A DNA stretch of 64,000 bases from positions 25,026-89,025 of the forward strand of contig CACZJU010000011.1 of NCBI GenBank assembly GCA_902781515.1. The letters are read 5' to 3'. The translations under genes and the position numbers were made by a program. This document shows positions 8,073 to 18,182 of this stretch, piece by piece (the stretch's first letter is position 1; each line of letters begins with the position of its first letter). Source of the DNA: an uncultured Bacteroidales bacterium (GTDB lineage: Bacteria > Bacteroidota > Bacteroidia > Bacteroidales > Bacteroidaceae). Below the pieces are notes generated by a model, which had not been told where the DNA came from, made no database searches, and saw nothing but the letters and a program-made list of their open reading frames with translations.

Positions 8073-9077
8073 ATGAATATTGCAAATATTTCATTTCCCG
8101 AGCGTCCCGTTTTCTTGGCTCCAATGGAAGATGTCACGGACATCGGTTTCCGTTTACTCTGCAAAAAAATGGGAGCCGATCTCGTCTACAGTGAATTTGT
8201 GTCGAGTGATGCTCTAATTCGGGGCGTTAATCGCAGTATTGAAAAACTGCAGGTTTGCGATGAAGAGCGACCCGTAGCCATTCAAATCTATGGACGTTTT
8301 GTAGAAGCTATGCGAGATGCAGCCCAAATTGTTGTTGAACAGGCACACCCTGACATCCTTGACATAAACTTCGGATGTCCTGTCAAGCGCGTAGCAGGCA
8401 AAGGTGCCGGAGCAGGAATGTTGCAAAACATACCATTGATGTTAGAGATGACGCGTGCTGTAGTAAATGCTGTTCCAGGAACACCTGTTACCGTTAAGAC
8501 ACGTTTAGGTTGGGATCAGCAAAATCTAATCATCACCGACCTTGCAGAACAATTGCAAGATTGCGGTATTCAGGCTCTTACCATTCATGGACGTACTCGC
8601 TCGCAAATGTATACGGGAGAAGCCGATTGGACTCTTATCGGTGAAGTAAAACGTAATCCGCGTATCAACATCCCCATTATCGGCAACGGTGACATCGTCA
8701 CACCCGAACGTGCTCGTGAATGTTTCGAACGCTATGGAGTAGATGCTATTATGGTTGGTCGTGCCACATTCGGACGTCCTTGGATATTTCGAGAGATACG
8801 CAACCATCTGGAAGGAAAAGAAGAAGTTCTCACCAACGAGTGGAAACTAAATGTACTGCGCCAACAGGTTCTAACAAGTGTAGAACGACTTGGCGAGTAT
8901 CGCGGCATTCTACACAGTCGGCGTCACCTGGCGGCGTCACCTCTATTCAAAGGAATCCCCAACTTCCGCGAAACCCGCATTCGCATGCTTCGGGCAGAAA
9001 CCACCGAAGAACTCTTCGACATCATGGAATCAGTCAGGAAAATCATCAATTATCCATTATCAATTGACAAATTATGA
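8073..9077 (+). CDS. dusB: tRNA-dihydrouridine synthase (DusB-type)
   Basis: 334 residues. FMN-binding TIM barrel beginning PVFLAPMEDVTD, with the catalytic cysteine Cys102 in INFGCPVKRVAGKGAG and the phosphate-binding GNGDI segment. Members of this family reduce uridine to dihydrouridine in the tRNA D-loop. The C-terminal helical tRNA-binding domain occupies about 245-330. It overlaps the following U32 gene by four nucleotides (ATGA), indicating translational coupling; two neighbouring tRNA-modification genes would make functional sense. Its last eight or so codons lie in a 7-bp ATCAATT repeat. Confidence 0.93.
   Translation: MNIANISFPERPVFLAPMEDVTDIGFRLLCKKMGADLVYSEFVSSDALIRGVNRSIEKLQVCDEERPVAIQIYGRFVEAMRDAAQIVVEQAHPDILDINFGCPVKRVAGKGAGAGMLQNIPLMLEMTRAVVNAVPGTPVTVKTRLGWDQQNLIITDLAEQLQDCGIQALTIHGRTRSQMYTGEADWTLIGEVKRNPRINIPIIGNGDIVTPERARECFERYGVDAIMVGRATFGRPWIFREIRNHLEGKEEVLTNEWKLNVLRQQVLTSVERLGEYRGILHSRRHLAASPLFKGIPNFRETRIRMLRAETTEELFDIMESVRKIINYPLSIDKL
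9045..9073. repeat. 7-bp repeat (ATCAATT) spanning the dusB 3' end
   Basis: Units ATCAATT, ATCCATT, ATCAATT and GACAAATT run up to the start codon of the next gene and encode the C-terminal residues of DusB. Confidence 0.7.
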
Positions 9078-10309
9078 ATTTTGAAATAATGGCTCCTGTA
9101 GGCTCTCCAGAATCACTGGCAGCAGCCCTACGTGCTGGTGCCGATAGTATATACTTTGGCATAGAGCGCCTCAACATGCGTGCACATTCGGCCTCAACAT
9201 TCACCATAGACGACCTGCGTCGCATTGCCCGCGAGTGCCGGACATTTGGAGTAAAAAGTTACCTTACCGTAAACACCATTATCTATGACGATGACATAGT
9301 CCTTATGCGACAGATACTTGATGCAGCAAAGGCGGCAGGCATCTCTGCCATTATTGCATCAGACGTGGCTGTTATGAGCTACTGCCGACAGATTGGCCTT
9401 GAAGTTCATCTCAGCACCCAGCTCAACATCTCAAACATAGAAGCTTTACGTTTCTATGCTCAGTTTGCAGATGTTGTGGTTCTGGCTCGCGAACTCAAGA
9501 TGGAACAAGTGGCTAAAATACACCGTCAGATTGAGGAACAGCAAATCAAAGGACCTGGTGGTGAATTGGTACGCATCGAAATGTTTTGTCATGGAGCCCT
9601 CTGTATGGCTGTTAGTGGCAAATGCTATCTCAGTCTTGACAACATGGGCCGTTCTGCCAATCGAGGCGAATGTATGCAATTATGTCGCCGCAGCTACACT
9701 GTACGTGACAACGAAACGGGTACAGAACTCGCTATTGACAACAAGTACGTAATGAGTCCTAAAGACCTGAAGACTATAGACTTCATCGACCGAATGATGG
9801 AAGCTGGAGTACGTGTCTTCAAGATTGAAGGCCGTGCACGTGGTGCCGACTATGTTGATACAGTTGTACGTTGCTACAAGGAAGCCATCCAAGCCGTCAA
9901 CGAGGGGACTTTTACAGAAGAGAAGAAGAAGGATTGGAACGAACGTCTCAGCCGTGTTTTCAATCGCGGATTTTGGGACGGATACTATCAGGGACAATTA
10001 CTTGGTGAATGGACCAAGAAACCAGGTTCATCAGCAACAGAAAAGAAGACCTATTGCGGTAAAGGCATACGCTATTATTCTAAACTCGGTGTAGCTGAAT
10101 TTAAAATAGAGGCCTGTGAACTACATCGTGGTGACCGAATCCTCATAACTGGTCCAACCACAGGAGCAGTTTATGCCACCGCTGAAGAAATCCGTTTCGA
10201 CCTACGTCCGGTTGAATTAGCACAAAAAGGTTGGCACATCAGTATCCCTATTCCTGTAAAGATTCGTCCAAGCGATAAGCTTTTCATCATAACCTCTGCC
10301 GACAAATAG
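9074..10309 (+). CDS. U32-family protein, TrhP/YegQ-like (tRNA uridine hydroxylation)
   Basis: 411 residues with the U32 signature FCHGALCMAVSGKCYLS followed by GECMQLCRR. These supply the four conserved cysteines that bind an iron-sulfur cluster in TrhP and RlhA. N-terminal TIM-barrel start IMAPVGSPESLAAALRAGAD; C-terminal small beta domain about 330-411. U32 proteins are historically called collagenase-like peptidases, but characterized YegQ/TrhP and RlhA hydroxylate RNA. Coupling by a 4-nt overlap to dusB supports an RNA-modification role. Which RNA position is modified cannot be told from sequence. Its stop codon abuts the stop of the convergent DUF3316-like gene with no space. Confidence 0.85.
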   Translation: MNFEIMAPVGSPESLAAALRAGADSIYFGIERLNMRAHSASTFTIDDLRRIARECRTFGVKSYLTVNTIIYDDDIVLMRQILDAAKAAGISAIIASDVAVMSYCRQIGLEVHLSTQLNISNIEALRFYAQFADVVVLARELKMEQVAKIHRQIEEQQIKGPGGELVRIEMFCHGALCMAVSGKCYLSLDNMGRSANRGECMQLCRRSYTVRDNETGTELAIDNKYVMSPKDLKTIDFIDRMMEAGVRVFKIEGRARGADYVDTVVRCYKEAIQAVNEGTFTEEKKKDWNERLSRVFNRGFWDGYYQGQLLGEWTKKPGSSATEKKTYCGKGIRYYSKLGVAEFKIEACELHRGDRILITGPTTGAVYATAEEIRFDLRPVELAQKGWHISIPIPVKIRPSDKLFIITSADK

Positions 10310-11101
10310 TCATCGGCGCTTTAGGGAGAGGTGGCGAGTGTAGCCTATAAGGAAAGCCCTAGAATATTGATGCTGGCGAATACCGTTGGTACGAAGTTGT
10401 CGAAGATCGCTTAAGTACCCAATAGAAAGACGTGAATGGCGGATTGGAACATCAATGGTGAACATCTGTCGCAGCGAAAGAGCATTACCAAAATGAGTAA
10501 AACGCAGGTTGTGGTCGTAATTACCTCTGTCAAATAAATCGTAATAACTCTGCCCGTACTGTGGCATAAAGGCTGCACCGAAAAGAGGCAGATGGGCTTG
10601 ATAGCGAAGAACTAACGATTGTTTCTTTATATTGAAACGATAGTCGGCACGGGTAAAGGCTGAAGCTGCAATATTTGCTCGAGCCTGAGCTGGATTATTA
10701 CCATTTCTATTATTATAAAGGAAACCAAGTGTACCACCTGCCATTCCTCCCGCAGTAAGATCAAGTCCTTTCCAAAGAACATTCTTCCATTGACGTCCCC
10801 AACCAGCATCATAGCGAATAGAACCACCCATATCATGGGCATTCTGAGTCGGACTATCTGTATATGAGAACTCACCCTGTAACAGTGTCGTGAAAAGGAC
10901 ATGTGGGTTACGCTGAAGAGTACGATGAGTCTCGCTAACAACACTCAATTGTGGTCCTTTGTACTCCAAAGGAGAAAGGTAGGTGTCTAAGTGATTAACC
11001 TTGCCTATGCCGAACAACGTGGTATGAGTTGTTTCACGCTCTTGTGAGAAAATGAGAAAATGAGAAAATGAGAAAATGAGAAAAATTGCTATACGTCTCA
11101 T
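10310..11101 (-). CDS. Exported beta-rich protein, DUF3316-like
   Basis: 263 residues from the ATG at 11101. An upstream in-frame TTG is possible, but the ATG gives a clean signal peptide, MRRIAIFLIFSFSHFLIFSQ, whose hydrophobic core is written by an 8-bp tandem repeat. The mature part is rich in alternating aromatic and polar segments (DYRFNIKKQSLVLRYQAHLP, AFLIGYTRHL), suggesting an outer-membrane beta-structure. I place it tentatively in DUF3316, a Bacteroidetes family of unknown function. It starts 5 nt after the parC stop and so is probably co-transcribed with parC. Confidence 0.65.
   Translation of the reverse strand: MRRIAIFLIFSFSHFLIFSQERETTHTTLFGIGKVNHLDTYLSPLEYKGPQLSVVSETHRTLQRNPHVLFTTLLQGEFSYTDSPTQNAHDMGGSIRYDAGWGRQWKNVLWKGLDLTAGGMAGGTLGFLYNNRNGNNPAQARANIAASAFTRADYRFNIKKQSLVLRYQAHLPLFGAAFMPQYGQSYYDLFDRGNYDHNLRFTHFGNALSLRQMFTIDVPIRHSRLSIGYLSDLRQLRTNGIRQHQYSRAFLIGYTRHLSLKRR
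11046..11085. repeat. 8-bp tandem repeat (GAGAAAAT) inside a signal-peptide coding region
   Basis: Four perfect units plus one variant. On the minus strand they encode the hydrophobic core of the DUF3316-like signal peptide. The same 8-mer, in the coding sense, builds the signal peptide of the unrelated gene at 42150. Confidence 0.9.
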
Positions 11102-11106
11102 AGTAT

Positions 11107-13764
11107 TCAATTTTCGAAGAGTCTCAATTGTCCATTCAACTCATCGGCGGCCTCCTCCTGGCTTTGTTCATCATCGGGATTATCCTCTGTGTCCTTCGTT
11201 TCCTCTGTACCCTCTGTATTATCAACTTCGGGCCAACGTGTGGGTTCTAATTCTTCAATTTTAGCCACATTACATGTGGTTATTCGCTTACCTTTAGCCT
11301 TGAAGCTCTTAATACCGATAAAGTCGTCTGCCTCAATATCCAAAGGTTCGCGGAAATCGTCGGCACCACCCATAGTTACCAGCAGGTGAGGATATGGTGT
11401 ATCGGTGAGAAGAATAAGCTGACTCTCTGGATTCTCGCCAAGATAGCTTTGGTGACGCGGTGTAGCTTCGAGAGTAAAGCGTTTCATGTAAGCATATCCC
11501 TGCTGATCGGCATCAAAGAGACAGGCTGTCCAAACCTTTGCAGAATCATATTTTTCAATGCGCAATATGTCATCCTCATAGTGGTTATTCACATCGAAGT
11601 TTGTGACATAGAACTCTCCATTCTTTCGTATGACAAGTATCTGATCATCACTATTAAACTCGCCCAGAAAATCTCCTTGTCCATCGTAGTTCAAACGTTT
11701 AATATCTGGGTCGAACCACACTTTTCGACCTCCCAACGTGCTACCACCATGACGAGATAGTTTTATACTTGCCACATCAAGTTTCGTCACCAGATTACCC
11801 ATACTCTGACGGCCTTTGATAGCGATTTCAGAGAAGTCCTTATCGAAGAATATGCGCTTCAGTTTTGGATTGGGCTTCAGCGTTACTTTCACGACCTCAG
11901 CCTCACCATTGGGATTCGGGGTAAAATATACAACGCGGCTACCAGTTTTACCCTGCGTGAGGTCATACTCACGGTCACGAGTCATACTGGTCACATTGAA
12001 GCGTTTGATGTAATATGCTCCCGACTTGCCATCGCGATATATTGCATTGTAAACGGTACGCGAATCGTTCTTTTTGAATACAGCCACATGAATAATTTCC
12101 GCCTTACGTTTCTCGGCCTTTGAACGTTCTGTTTCTCCTACAAAGAGTTTCTCTGCTATGCGTACGACTTTGTAAGTTCCGTCCTTATAGAAGATTATGA
12201 CATCGTCAATGTCAGAACAATTCTGCACGAACTCGTCCTTCTTCAGCGACGTACCTATGAAGCCTTCATCACGATTGATATATAGTTTCTGGTTGGCCTC
12301 GACAACCTTCGCAGCAGAAATGTTATCGAAGTTCTTTATCTCTGTCAATCGGGGATGGTCCTTACCATATTTTTCTTTGATGAATCGGAACCAGTCAGAG
12401 GTAACTTCTACCATATTGGCCAGTTCCTTGTCTATTTGTTCAATTTCGTCCTTTATGCGAGCAATGTTTTCCTCAGCTTTGTCCTTGTTAAACTTGAGGA
12501 TACGGGCCATCTTGATATCCATCAACCTAAGGATATCATCCTTCGTCACCTCGCGAATCATCTTTGGATACCAAGGAGTAAGGCGTTCATCAATCCAGAT
12601 GCATGCATCGTCCATAGACTTAGCGTTCTCAAACTGACGGTCCTTATAGATACGCTCTTCTATGAATATCTGCTCCAAAGAAGCAAAATGCAGAGCCTCC
12701 AGCAGCTCACCTTTGCGGATAAGACGTTCCTGACGAAGGAGGTTAAGGGTAATATCTGTACTGCGGCGTAATACATCACTGACAGTTAGGAAGCAAGGCT
12801 TTCTGTCGTCAACGACACAGCAATTGGGCGAAATCGACACCTCACAATCTGTGCAAGCATATAGTGCATCAATGGTCTTGTCGGAACTGGCACCTGGTGT
12901 CAGATGAATTAGAATCTCAACACCTGAAGCCGTGAGGTCCTCCACCTTGCGAACCTTTATCTTTCCCTTTTCCGCTGCCTTCAGTATAGAGTCAATGAAG
13001 GTACTTGGATTCTTTGGCGAACCCGTTGTCTGTCCGAATGGCAGTTCCGTAATGGCCAAAGTCTTCTGGTCACGCTTCTCTATCTTGGCGCGAACACGAA
13101 CTGAACCACCACGCTGTCCATCGTTGTATTTGCTAACATCTATGCTACCGCCTGTAGGAAAGTCAGGATATAGATGAAACTCTTCACCATGAAGGTAACT
13201 TATGGCTGCATCACATATTTCGTTGAGATTGTGAGGAAGAATCTTACAACTTAGTCCCACCGCAATACCCTCGGCTCCTTGAGCCAACAGCAAGGGGAAT
13301 TTAACCGGCAGCGTTATGGGTTCCTTATTACGTCCATCATACGATAACTTCCACTCTGTTGTCTTTGGGTTAAACACCACATCGAGAGCAAATTTCGACA
13401 GGCGAGCCTCAATGTATCGGCCAGCAGCAGCATCGTCACCCGTAAGAATGTTACCCCAGTTACCCTGACAATCCACCAACAGGTCTTTCTGTCCTAACTG
13501 TACCAATGCATCCTTGATGGAAGCATCTCCATGAGGATGAAACTGCATGGTGTGCCCCACAATATTGGCCACCTTGTTGAAACGACCATCGTCCATACGC
13601 TTCATAGAGTGCATGATACGTCGCTGCACTGGTTTGAAGCCGTCGCCAATATGAGGCACAGCACGTTCCAGAATTACATACGAAGCATAGTCGAGAAACC
13701 AGTTTTGGTACATCTGGTTCAGATGATGTGTGAGACCTTCTATGGGTTTTACGTTGTCGGACAT
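11107..13764 (-). CDS. parC: DNA topoisomerase IV subunit A (ParC-type)
   Basis: 885 residues. N-terminal breakage-reunion domain of type IIA topoisomerases with the quinolone-region motif HPHGDASIKDALVQLGQ and the catalytic tyrosine Tyr117 in AAAGRYIEARLSK. A coiled-coil region lies around 430-470. The C-terminal half (about 490-845) is beta-rich and divergent, as in Bacteroidetes ParC-like proteins that lack canonical GyrA boxes. The last about 40 residues are an acidic low-complexity tail partly written by a 9-bp repeat. The enzyme decatenates daughter chromosomes with ParE. parE is not in this window. GyrA is the alternative, but the C-terminus favours ParC. Confidence 0.88.
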   Translation of the reverse strand: MSDNVKPIEGLTHHLNQMYQNWFLDYASYVILERAVPHIGDGFKPVQRRIMHSMKRMDDGRFNKVANIVGHTMQFHPHGDASIKDALVQLGQKDLLVDCQGNWGNILTGDDAAAGRYIEARLSKFALDVVFNPKTTEWKLSYDGRNKEPITLPVKFPLLLAQGAEGIAVGLSCKILPHNLNEICDAAISYLHGEEFHLYPDFPTGGSIDVSKYNDGQRGGSVRVRAKIEKRDQKTLAITELPFGQTTGSPKNPSTFIDSILKAAEKGKIKVRKVEDLTASGVEILIHLTPGASSDKTIDALYACTDCEVSISPNCCVVDDRKPCFLTVSDVLRRSTDITLNLLRQERLIRKGELLEALHFASLEQIFIEERIYKDRQFENAKSMDDACIWIDERLTPWYPKMIREVTKDDILRLMDIKMARILKFNKDKAEENIARIKDEIEQIDKELANMVEVTSDWFRFIKEKYGKDHPRLTEIKNFDNISAAKVVEANQKLYINRDEGFIGTSLKKDEFVQNCSDIDDVIIFYKDGTYKVVRIAEKLFVGETERSKAEKRKAEIIHVAVFKKNDSRTVYNAIYRDGKSGAYYIKRFNVTSMTRDREYDLTQGKTGSRVVYFTPNPNGEAEVVKVTLKPNPKLKRIFFDKDFSEIAIKGRQSMGNLVTKLDVASIKLSRHGGSTLGGRKVWFDPDIKRLNYDGQGDFLGEFNSDDQILVIRKNGEFYVTNFDVNNHYEDDILRIEKYDSAKVWTACLFDADQQGYAYMKRFTLEATPRHQSYLGENPESQLILLTDTPYPHLLVTMGGADDFREPLDIEADDFIGIKSFKAKGKRITTCNVAKIEELEPTRWPEVDNTEGTEETKDTEDNPDDEQSQEEAADELNGQLRLFEN
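11183..11218. repeat. 9-bp repeat in the acidic tail of parC
   Basis: Four in-frame 9-mers close to TCCTCTGTA encode Glu/Thr-rich tripeptides near the ParC C-terminus. Confidence 0.6.
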
Positions 13765-13816
13765 AAGTGAATGTTATGCGATATGTACGCGCGTATTATA
13801 TAAAAGATTGAGTAGA

Positions 13817-13841
13817 AGGGGCATCCCATTCGGGAGCCCCT
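13817..13841 (-). terminator. Hairpin after the V-ATPase operon
   Basis: AGGGGC at 13817-13822 pairs with GCCCCT at 13836-13841, with an inner CCC/GGG. It lies between the atpK stop and the parC start, both on the minus strand. No immediate U-run follows on the minus strand, so efficiency is uncertain. Confidence 0.5.
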
Positions 13842-13866
13842 CCGTTGTGTTAATGTAATTTTTCCT

Positions 13867-14289
<423 letters not shown>

Positions 14290-14327
14290 TTAAGTTTATA
14301 GTTTAATATTTATTGTTTATAGACAGT

Positions 14328-16232
14328 TTAAGCTTTTTTTAGCGGAGAGTATCCTGTACCTTTACCCTCATAACCGGAGTTCTTGAAGTATTCCACAAAG
14401 TTCAGACGAAGAGGATGAACGAAAGCCGAAATGGCGGATAGAAGCAAGTTGAGCAGATGTCCAATAAAATAGATAACAATAGCACCAACGATTGCCACAC
14501 CTCCATTTACAGCTATCATATCTCCAATCTGGTTGAAGGCACTACCCAAAGCACCACCTGCAAGACACAAGGCATAAAGACGTACGTAGGAAAGTACATC
14601 ACCAAGAAGTCCTGATGCCATATTATAAGTGTCATATAGACCGGCAAGCGGATTGATGATTATTCCCTTAATGGGAGAAGACTTGAGTCGTCCCACATTG
14701 TTTAGGAAATATATACCCAAAGCGCTTACGGCTCCAATGGCAATTACAATCATGCGTGTGGTTTCAGCAGAGAGAGTACCAACCATGAACAATGTGCCAA
14801 CAATAATACCGCCAATTAGCAATAGGTTCCAAGCCCATGTGCTCAGTGTTGCAGAAAGTCCTTCTTTCTTAGTGAACAGAATAGCTTTCACCATCATAGC
14901 GATGCACAAATGTACAACACCTATGAGGATAGCACCTGCCATCTGGAATGAATAGGTAGTACCGGGGAAGTTTCCGCCCACAAATTCGTAGTAACTATGC
15001 AAGGGTGAGTTCGCAGGCACGAAGTCTATCAGCGACAAACCGAAGAACGTACCAAGAGCCAAACCTACTAATGCTGTTGCAGCACCAAGTGCAAACACCA
15101 TATCTCCACATCCATGCAACATTTCACCCACGATTGGTGTCTTTCTTGCCTTACCCATCATCTCCAAGAACCCATAGAGCATGATAATCAGACCATAGCC
15201 TGCATCACCCATACAGATGGCGAAGAAGAGAGTGAAGAACGGAGCTACTATAGGAGTTGGATCCCATTCGTTGTAGCAGGGGAAACCGTACATACGAGTC
15301 AAACGCTCAAACATCCTGTTGAAGCGATTATTGTGCAACTTAATGGGAACATTATCCGTACCAACAGGGTCACGCATCTCATAGTAGGTATTCTCCTTCG
15401 AAAGGAAGTCTGATATCGCAGTTTCCTCTCTTACGGGGAACCATCCTTCCATAACCACAACTGTATCGAGAGCCGCACGCTGGGTCTTCAAAGTAGCTTC
15501 CTCACGTGCAATAGCACTGTCGATTTCCTGCTTCAAGGCTATGATATCACCCATCTTTTCCTCTGCAATCTTGCGCTGCTCAGCCTCAAGGTCCTTCTTA
15601 TGGTTGGTGAGAGAAACTATTTCGCTCTCCACTTCTTCCAAAGACTTGTCGGGCAAATGTAACGATTGTGCTGGAATGTTTTCACTTTCTTGTCCATCGA
15701 TGTCGAACGTTAGGAAATAGACGAAACGCTTGTCACGATTTATCTCGAAAGCAGCATATTCGGGGAACTTCTCTGCAAAACGAGCTACAGAAGCAATACG
15801 ATACTGTTCGTGAATACCTGCCTCATGCAGTTTCTCCAACAGTTCTTTGTTGATGATACCCCAAGGGCGAAGTGCTTCTGCATCACGTTCCAGTGACGCT
15901 ATCTGGGGCGACAACGCAATGAGACTTGTTCCTATCTCCTGTGTGCGACGCACCAGTTTCATAGTCCGTGATGTCTCTATGCTGTCGTTAATTCCGGCAT
16001 TGCCTACAGGAACTTCATCGAGCAACACATTCGTAATCTTTTGTAATGTGCTCAATGTTGTTTCCACATCAGCCTTCTGGCGACGCAATGTTCTCAGAGT
16101 TTCAGGTTCAGCCATAGTCTGGTCACCCGATTTCTGAATATGCATTACGCCCAGCGCCTGCAGGTCTTGAAGGAAGCGTTCATATTCCCGATGATACACC
16201 AGGAATGTTAGTTTTTTCATTTTCTCTATCAT
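14328..16232 (-). CDS. atpI: V-type ATP synthase subunit I (stator / ion half-channels)
   Basis: 634 residues. The N-terminal about 330 residues are soluble with coiled coils (peripheral stalk attachment). The C-terminal half has seven to eight membrane helices, including the SYVRLYALCLAGGALGSAFN helix carrying the essential arginine that faces the K ring. Homologous to Vo subunit a. The gene overlaps atpD by four nucleotides (ATGA), showing coupled translation. Confidence 0.93.
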   Translation of the reverse strand: MIEKMKKLTFLVYHREYERFLQDLQALGVMHIQKSGDQTMAEPETLRTLRRQKADVETTLSTLQKITNVLLDEVPVGNAGINDSIETSRTMKLVRRTQEIGTSLIALSPQIASLERDAEALRPWGIINKELLEKLHEAGIHEQYRIASVARFAEKFPEYAAFEINRDKRFVYFLTFDIDGQESENIPAQSLHLPDKSLEEVESEIVSLTNHKKDLEAEQRKIAEEKMGDIIALKQEIDSAIAREEATLKTQRAALDTVVVMEGWFPVREETAISDFLSKENTYYEMRDPVGTDNVPIKLHNNRFNRMFERLTRMYGFPCYNEWDPTPIVAPFFTLFFAICMGDAGYGLIIMLYGFLEMMGKARKTPIVGEMLHGCGDMVFALGAATALVGLALGTFFGLSLIDFVPANSPLHSYYEFVGGNFPGTTYSFQMAGAILIGVVHLCIAMMVKAILFTKKEGLSATLSTWAWNLLLIGGIIVGTLFMVGTLSAETTRMIVIAIGAVSALGIYFLNNVGRLKSSPIKGIIINPLAGLYDTYNMASGLLGDVLSYVRLYALCLAGGALGSAFNQIGDMIAVNGGVAIVGAIVIYFIGHLLNLLLSAISAFVHPLRLNFVEYFKNSGYEGKGTGYSPLKKA

Positions 16233-16852
16233 GCTGTAGCCTCCTTCCTTTCTTCCTCGACCTTGCGCTTTTCCTGCAAGGACTTCAGAATCTTCTGTGA
16301 GGACTTACTGAGGTTCTCCTCGTCCTCCATGAATCGCTTAATCTTGCGCACAGCCTCTTGGAAACCAGGAATCTGCACCTTCTCGAAGAGGTTCACCTTT
16401 TGGGTGGTCTTCTTACGAGCATGTTCAAGCAGTCCGGTTTTTGCCAATACGAACTCTCGTTCCACAGCTGTTTTAGCAAGACCTTGCAGCAAATTGATGC
16501 CGTCGAAGTACCACTTGGGTGCACTGAACAGACCAAAGGGACGTACTGCAAGTTGGATATTGGTAAGAATGGGAACTCTAACTCCCGCAATCTTCTTAAC
16601 ATCCATCTCTACGTCCTTCAAGCTTACGAGTGATGCGTCAAATTCGCCCCATAGAGCATACATCTGCTCGTAGCCGGCAATCTGTTCCTGCAGTTTGCGC
16701 TCAAGTTCCTCGGCCTCCTCCTTACATTTCTTTACCTCTAAGCGCAACGCTGTCTCCTTGCTCTTGATAATGGGCAGAGTGCGCTGGCGCATCTTGAGGT
16801 TCTTCTCAATCTGCTGGAGCGAAGTCTTGTTATATTGAAACTTAATTGCCAT
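16229..16852 (-). CDS. atpD: V-type ATP synthase subunit D (central shaft)
   Basis: 207 residues, almost wholly helical and coiled-coil, with the typical N-terminal FQYNKTSLQQIEKNLKMR and C-terminal long helix. It forms the rotating central stalk inside the A3B3 head. Note that the symbol atpD follows V-type nomenclature and is not the F-type beta subunit. It lies 3 nt after atpB and overlaps atpI. Confidence 0.92.
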   Translation of the reverse strand: MAIKFQYNKTSLQQIEKNLKMRQRTLPIIKSKETALRLEVKKCKEEAEELERKLQEQIAGYEQMYALWGEFDASLVSLKDVEMDVKKIAGVRVPILTNIQLAVRPFGLFSAPKWYFDGINLLQGLAKTAVEREFVLAKTGLLEHARKKTTQKVNLFEKVQIPGFQEAVRKIKRFMEDEENLSKSSQKILKSLQEKRKVEEERKEATA

Positions 16853-16855
16853 TCT

Positions 16856-18178
16856 TTACTTCCAATAGATGTCGGTAAATTCCTTTTTGATGTTAACTTC
16901 CTCGAGTTTGAAGTACTTGCGGAAGAGGCTCCAAGTAACGTCGAGCATCTCTTCGGTATCGAGATTGACGTCTATAGCCAACAACTTCGATGCATAGTCC
17001 TTAGCAAAATCGAGACAGCGATTGTCGTAATCGGTAAGGTCGAAACCATTTTCCAACTTTGTCTTTGCATTAGCAGCATCGGCGTAGAGTCGGATGGCGG
17101 CATTCATCACCTGAGAGTGATCCTTACGAGTCTTCTTACCAGCAACGAGCTGCTTCAGACGCGACAGAGAGCGGAAAGGATCGACAACAACCTTACCTAC
17201 ATCGGAGTCACGACGCAGATAGAGCTGACCTTCTGTGATATAACCCGTGTTATCGGGCACAGCATGTGTGATATCGCCACCAGAAAGTGTGGTCACAGCG
17301 ATGATAGTAATAGAACCACCACCTACGCTTTCGGGGAACTGTACAGCCTTCTCATAAATCTTCGCCAAGTCCGAATAGAGAGAACCGGGCATAGAGTCCT
17401 TTGAAGGAATCTGGTCCATACGGTTCGACACAATTGAAAGAGAGTCAGCATAAGAGGTCATATCTGTCAAAAGAACGAGTACTGTCTCATGCTTCTCCAC
17501 CGCGAAGTACTCAGCAGCTGTCAAAGCCATATCCGGAACAAGCAGACGTTCTACGGCTGGGTCCTCGGTGGTATTGATAAATGAAATGATACGGTCGAGT
17601 GCGCCAGCGTTAGAGAACGTATTACGGAAGAAATAGTAGTCATCGTTGGTCATACCCATACCACCAAGAATAATCTTGTCGGCCTTAGCGCGCATTGCCA
17701 CGAGTGCCATTACTTCGTTGAACGGCTGGTCGGGGTCAGCGAAGAAAGGGATCTTCTGACCAGATACGAGTGTATTGTTAAGGTCAATACCTGCAATACC
17801 CGTTGCAATCAGTTCACTGGGCTGCTTACGGCGAACGGGGTTCACGCTGGGACCACCAATGGGAACTTCTTTACCCTCAATCTCTGGTCCGCCGTCGATA
17901 GGCTGACCATAAGCGTTGAAGAAACGGCCTGCCAACTGTTCGCTAACCTTGAGTGAAGGCGATTTACCTAAGAATGTAACCTCAGCATTTGTTGGGATAC
18001 CACCTGTACCTTCGAACACCTGCAGGGTTACGTTGTCGCCCATAATCTTTACCACCTGAGCCAAACGACCGTTGATGGTGGCCAGTTCGTCGTAGCCAAC
18101 TCCTGTAGCCTTCAACGAGCAGGTAGCCTTTGTAATCTGGCTAATCTGTGTATATACTTTTTGAAATGCTTGTGCCAT
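16856..18178 (-). CDS. atpB: V-type ATP synthase subunit B (non-catalytic head subunit)
   Basis: 440 residues. Hexameric-ATPase fold with the degenerate nucleotide region FFADPDQPFNEVMALVA in place of a Walker A motif, as expected for the regulatory B subunit, plus DMTSYADSLSIVSNRMDQIP and SLSRLKQLVAGK. It alternates with subunit A in the head. It is 4 nt downstream of atpA. Confidence 0.95.
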   Translation of the reverse strand: MAQAFQKVYTQISQITKATCSLKATGVGYDELATINGRLAQVVKIMGDNVTLQVFEGTGGIPTNAEVTFLGKSPSLKVSEQLAGRFFNAYGQPIDGGPEIEGKEVPIGGPSVNPVRRKQPSELIATGIAGIDLNNTLVSGQKIPFFADPDQPFNEVMALVAMRAKADKIILGGMGMTNDDYYFFRNTFSNAGALDRIISFINTTEDPAVERLLVPDMALTAAEYFAVEKHETVLVLLTDMTSYADSLSIVSNRMDQIPSKDSMPGSLYSDLAKIYEKAVQFPESVGGGSITIIAVTTLSGGDITHAVPDNTGYITEGQLYLRRDSDVGKVVVDPFRSLSRLKQLVAGKKTRKDHSQVMNAAIRLYADAANAKTKLENGFDLTDYDNRCLDFAKDYASKLLAIDVNLDTEEMLDVTWSLFRKYFKLEEVNIKKEFTDIYWK

Positions 18179-18182
18179 AGTC

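Noticed and set aside
13780-13866. tRNA or small RNA gene between parC and atpK
   Set aside because: Only one GC hairpin is present; there is no cloverleaf or other conserved RNA structure.
16393-16673. Extra small genes antisense to atpD
   Set aside because: Several overlapping frames in a coding region are expected from codon bias; none shows independent signals.
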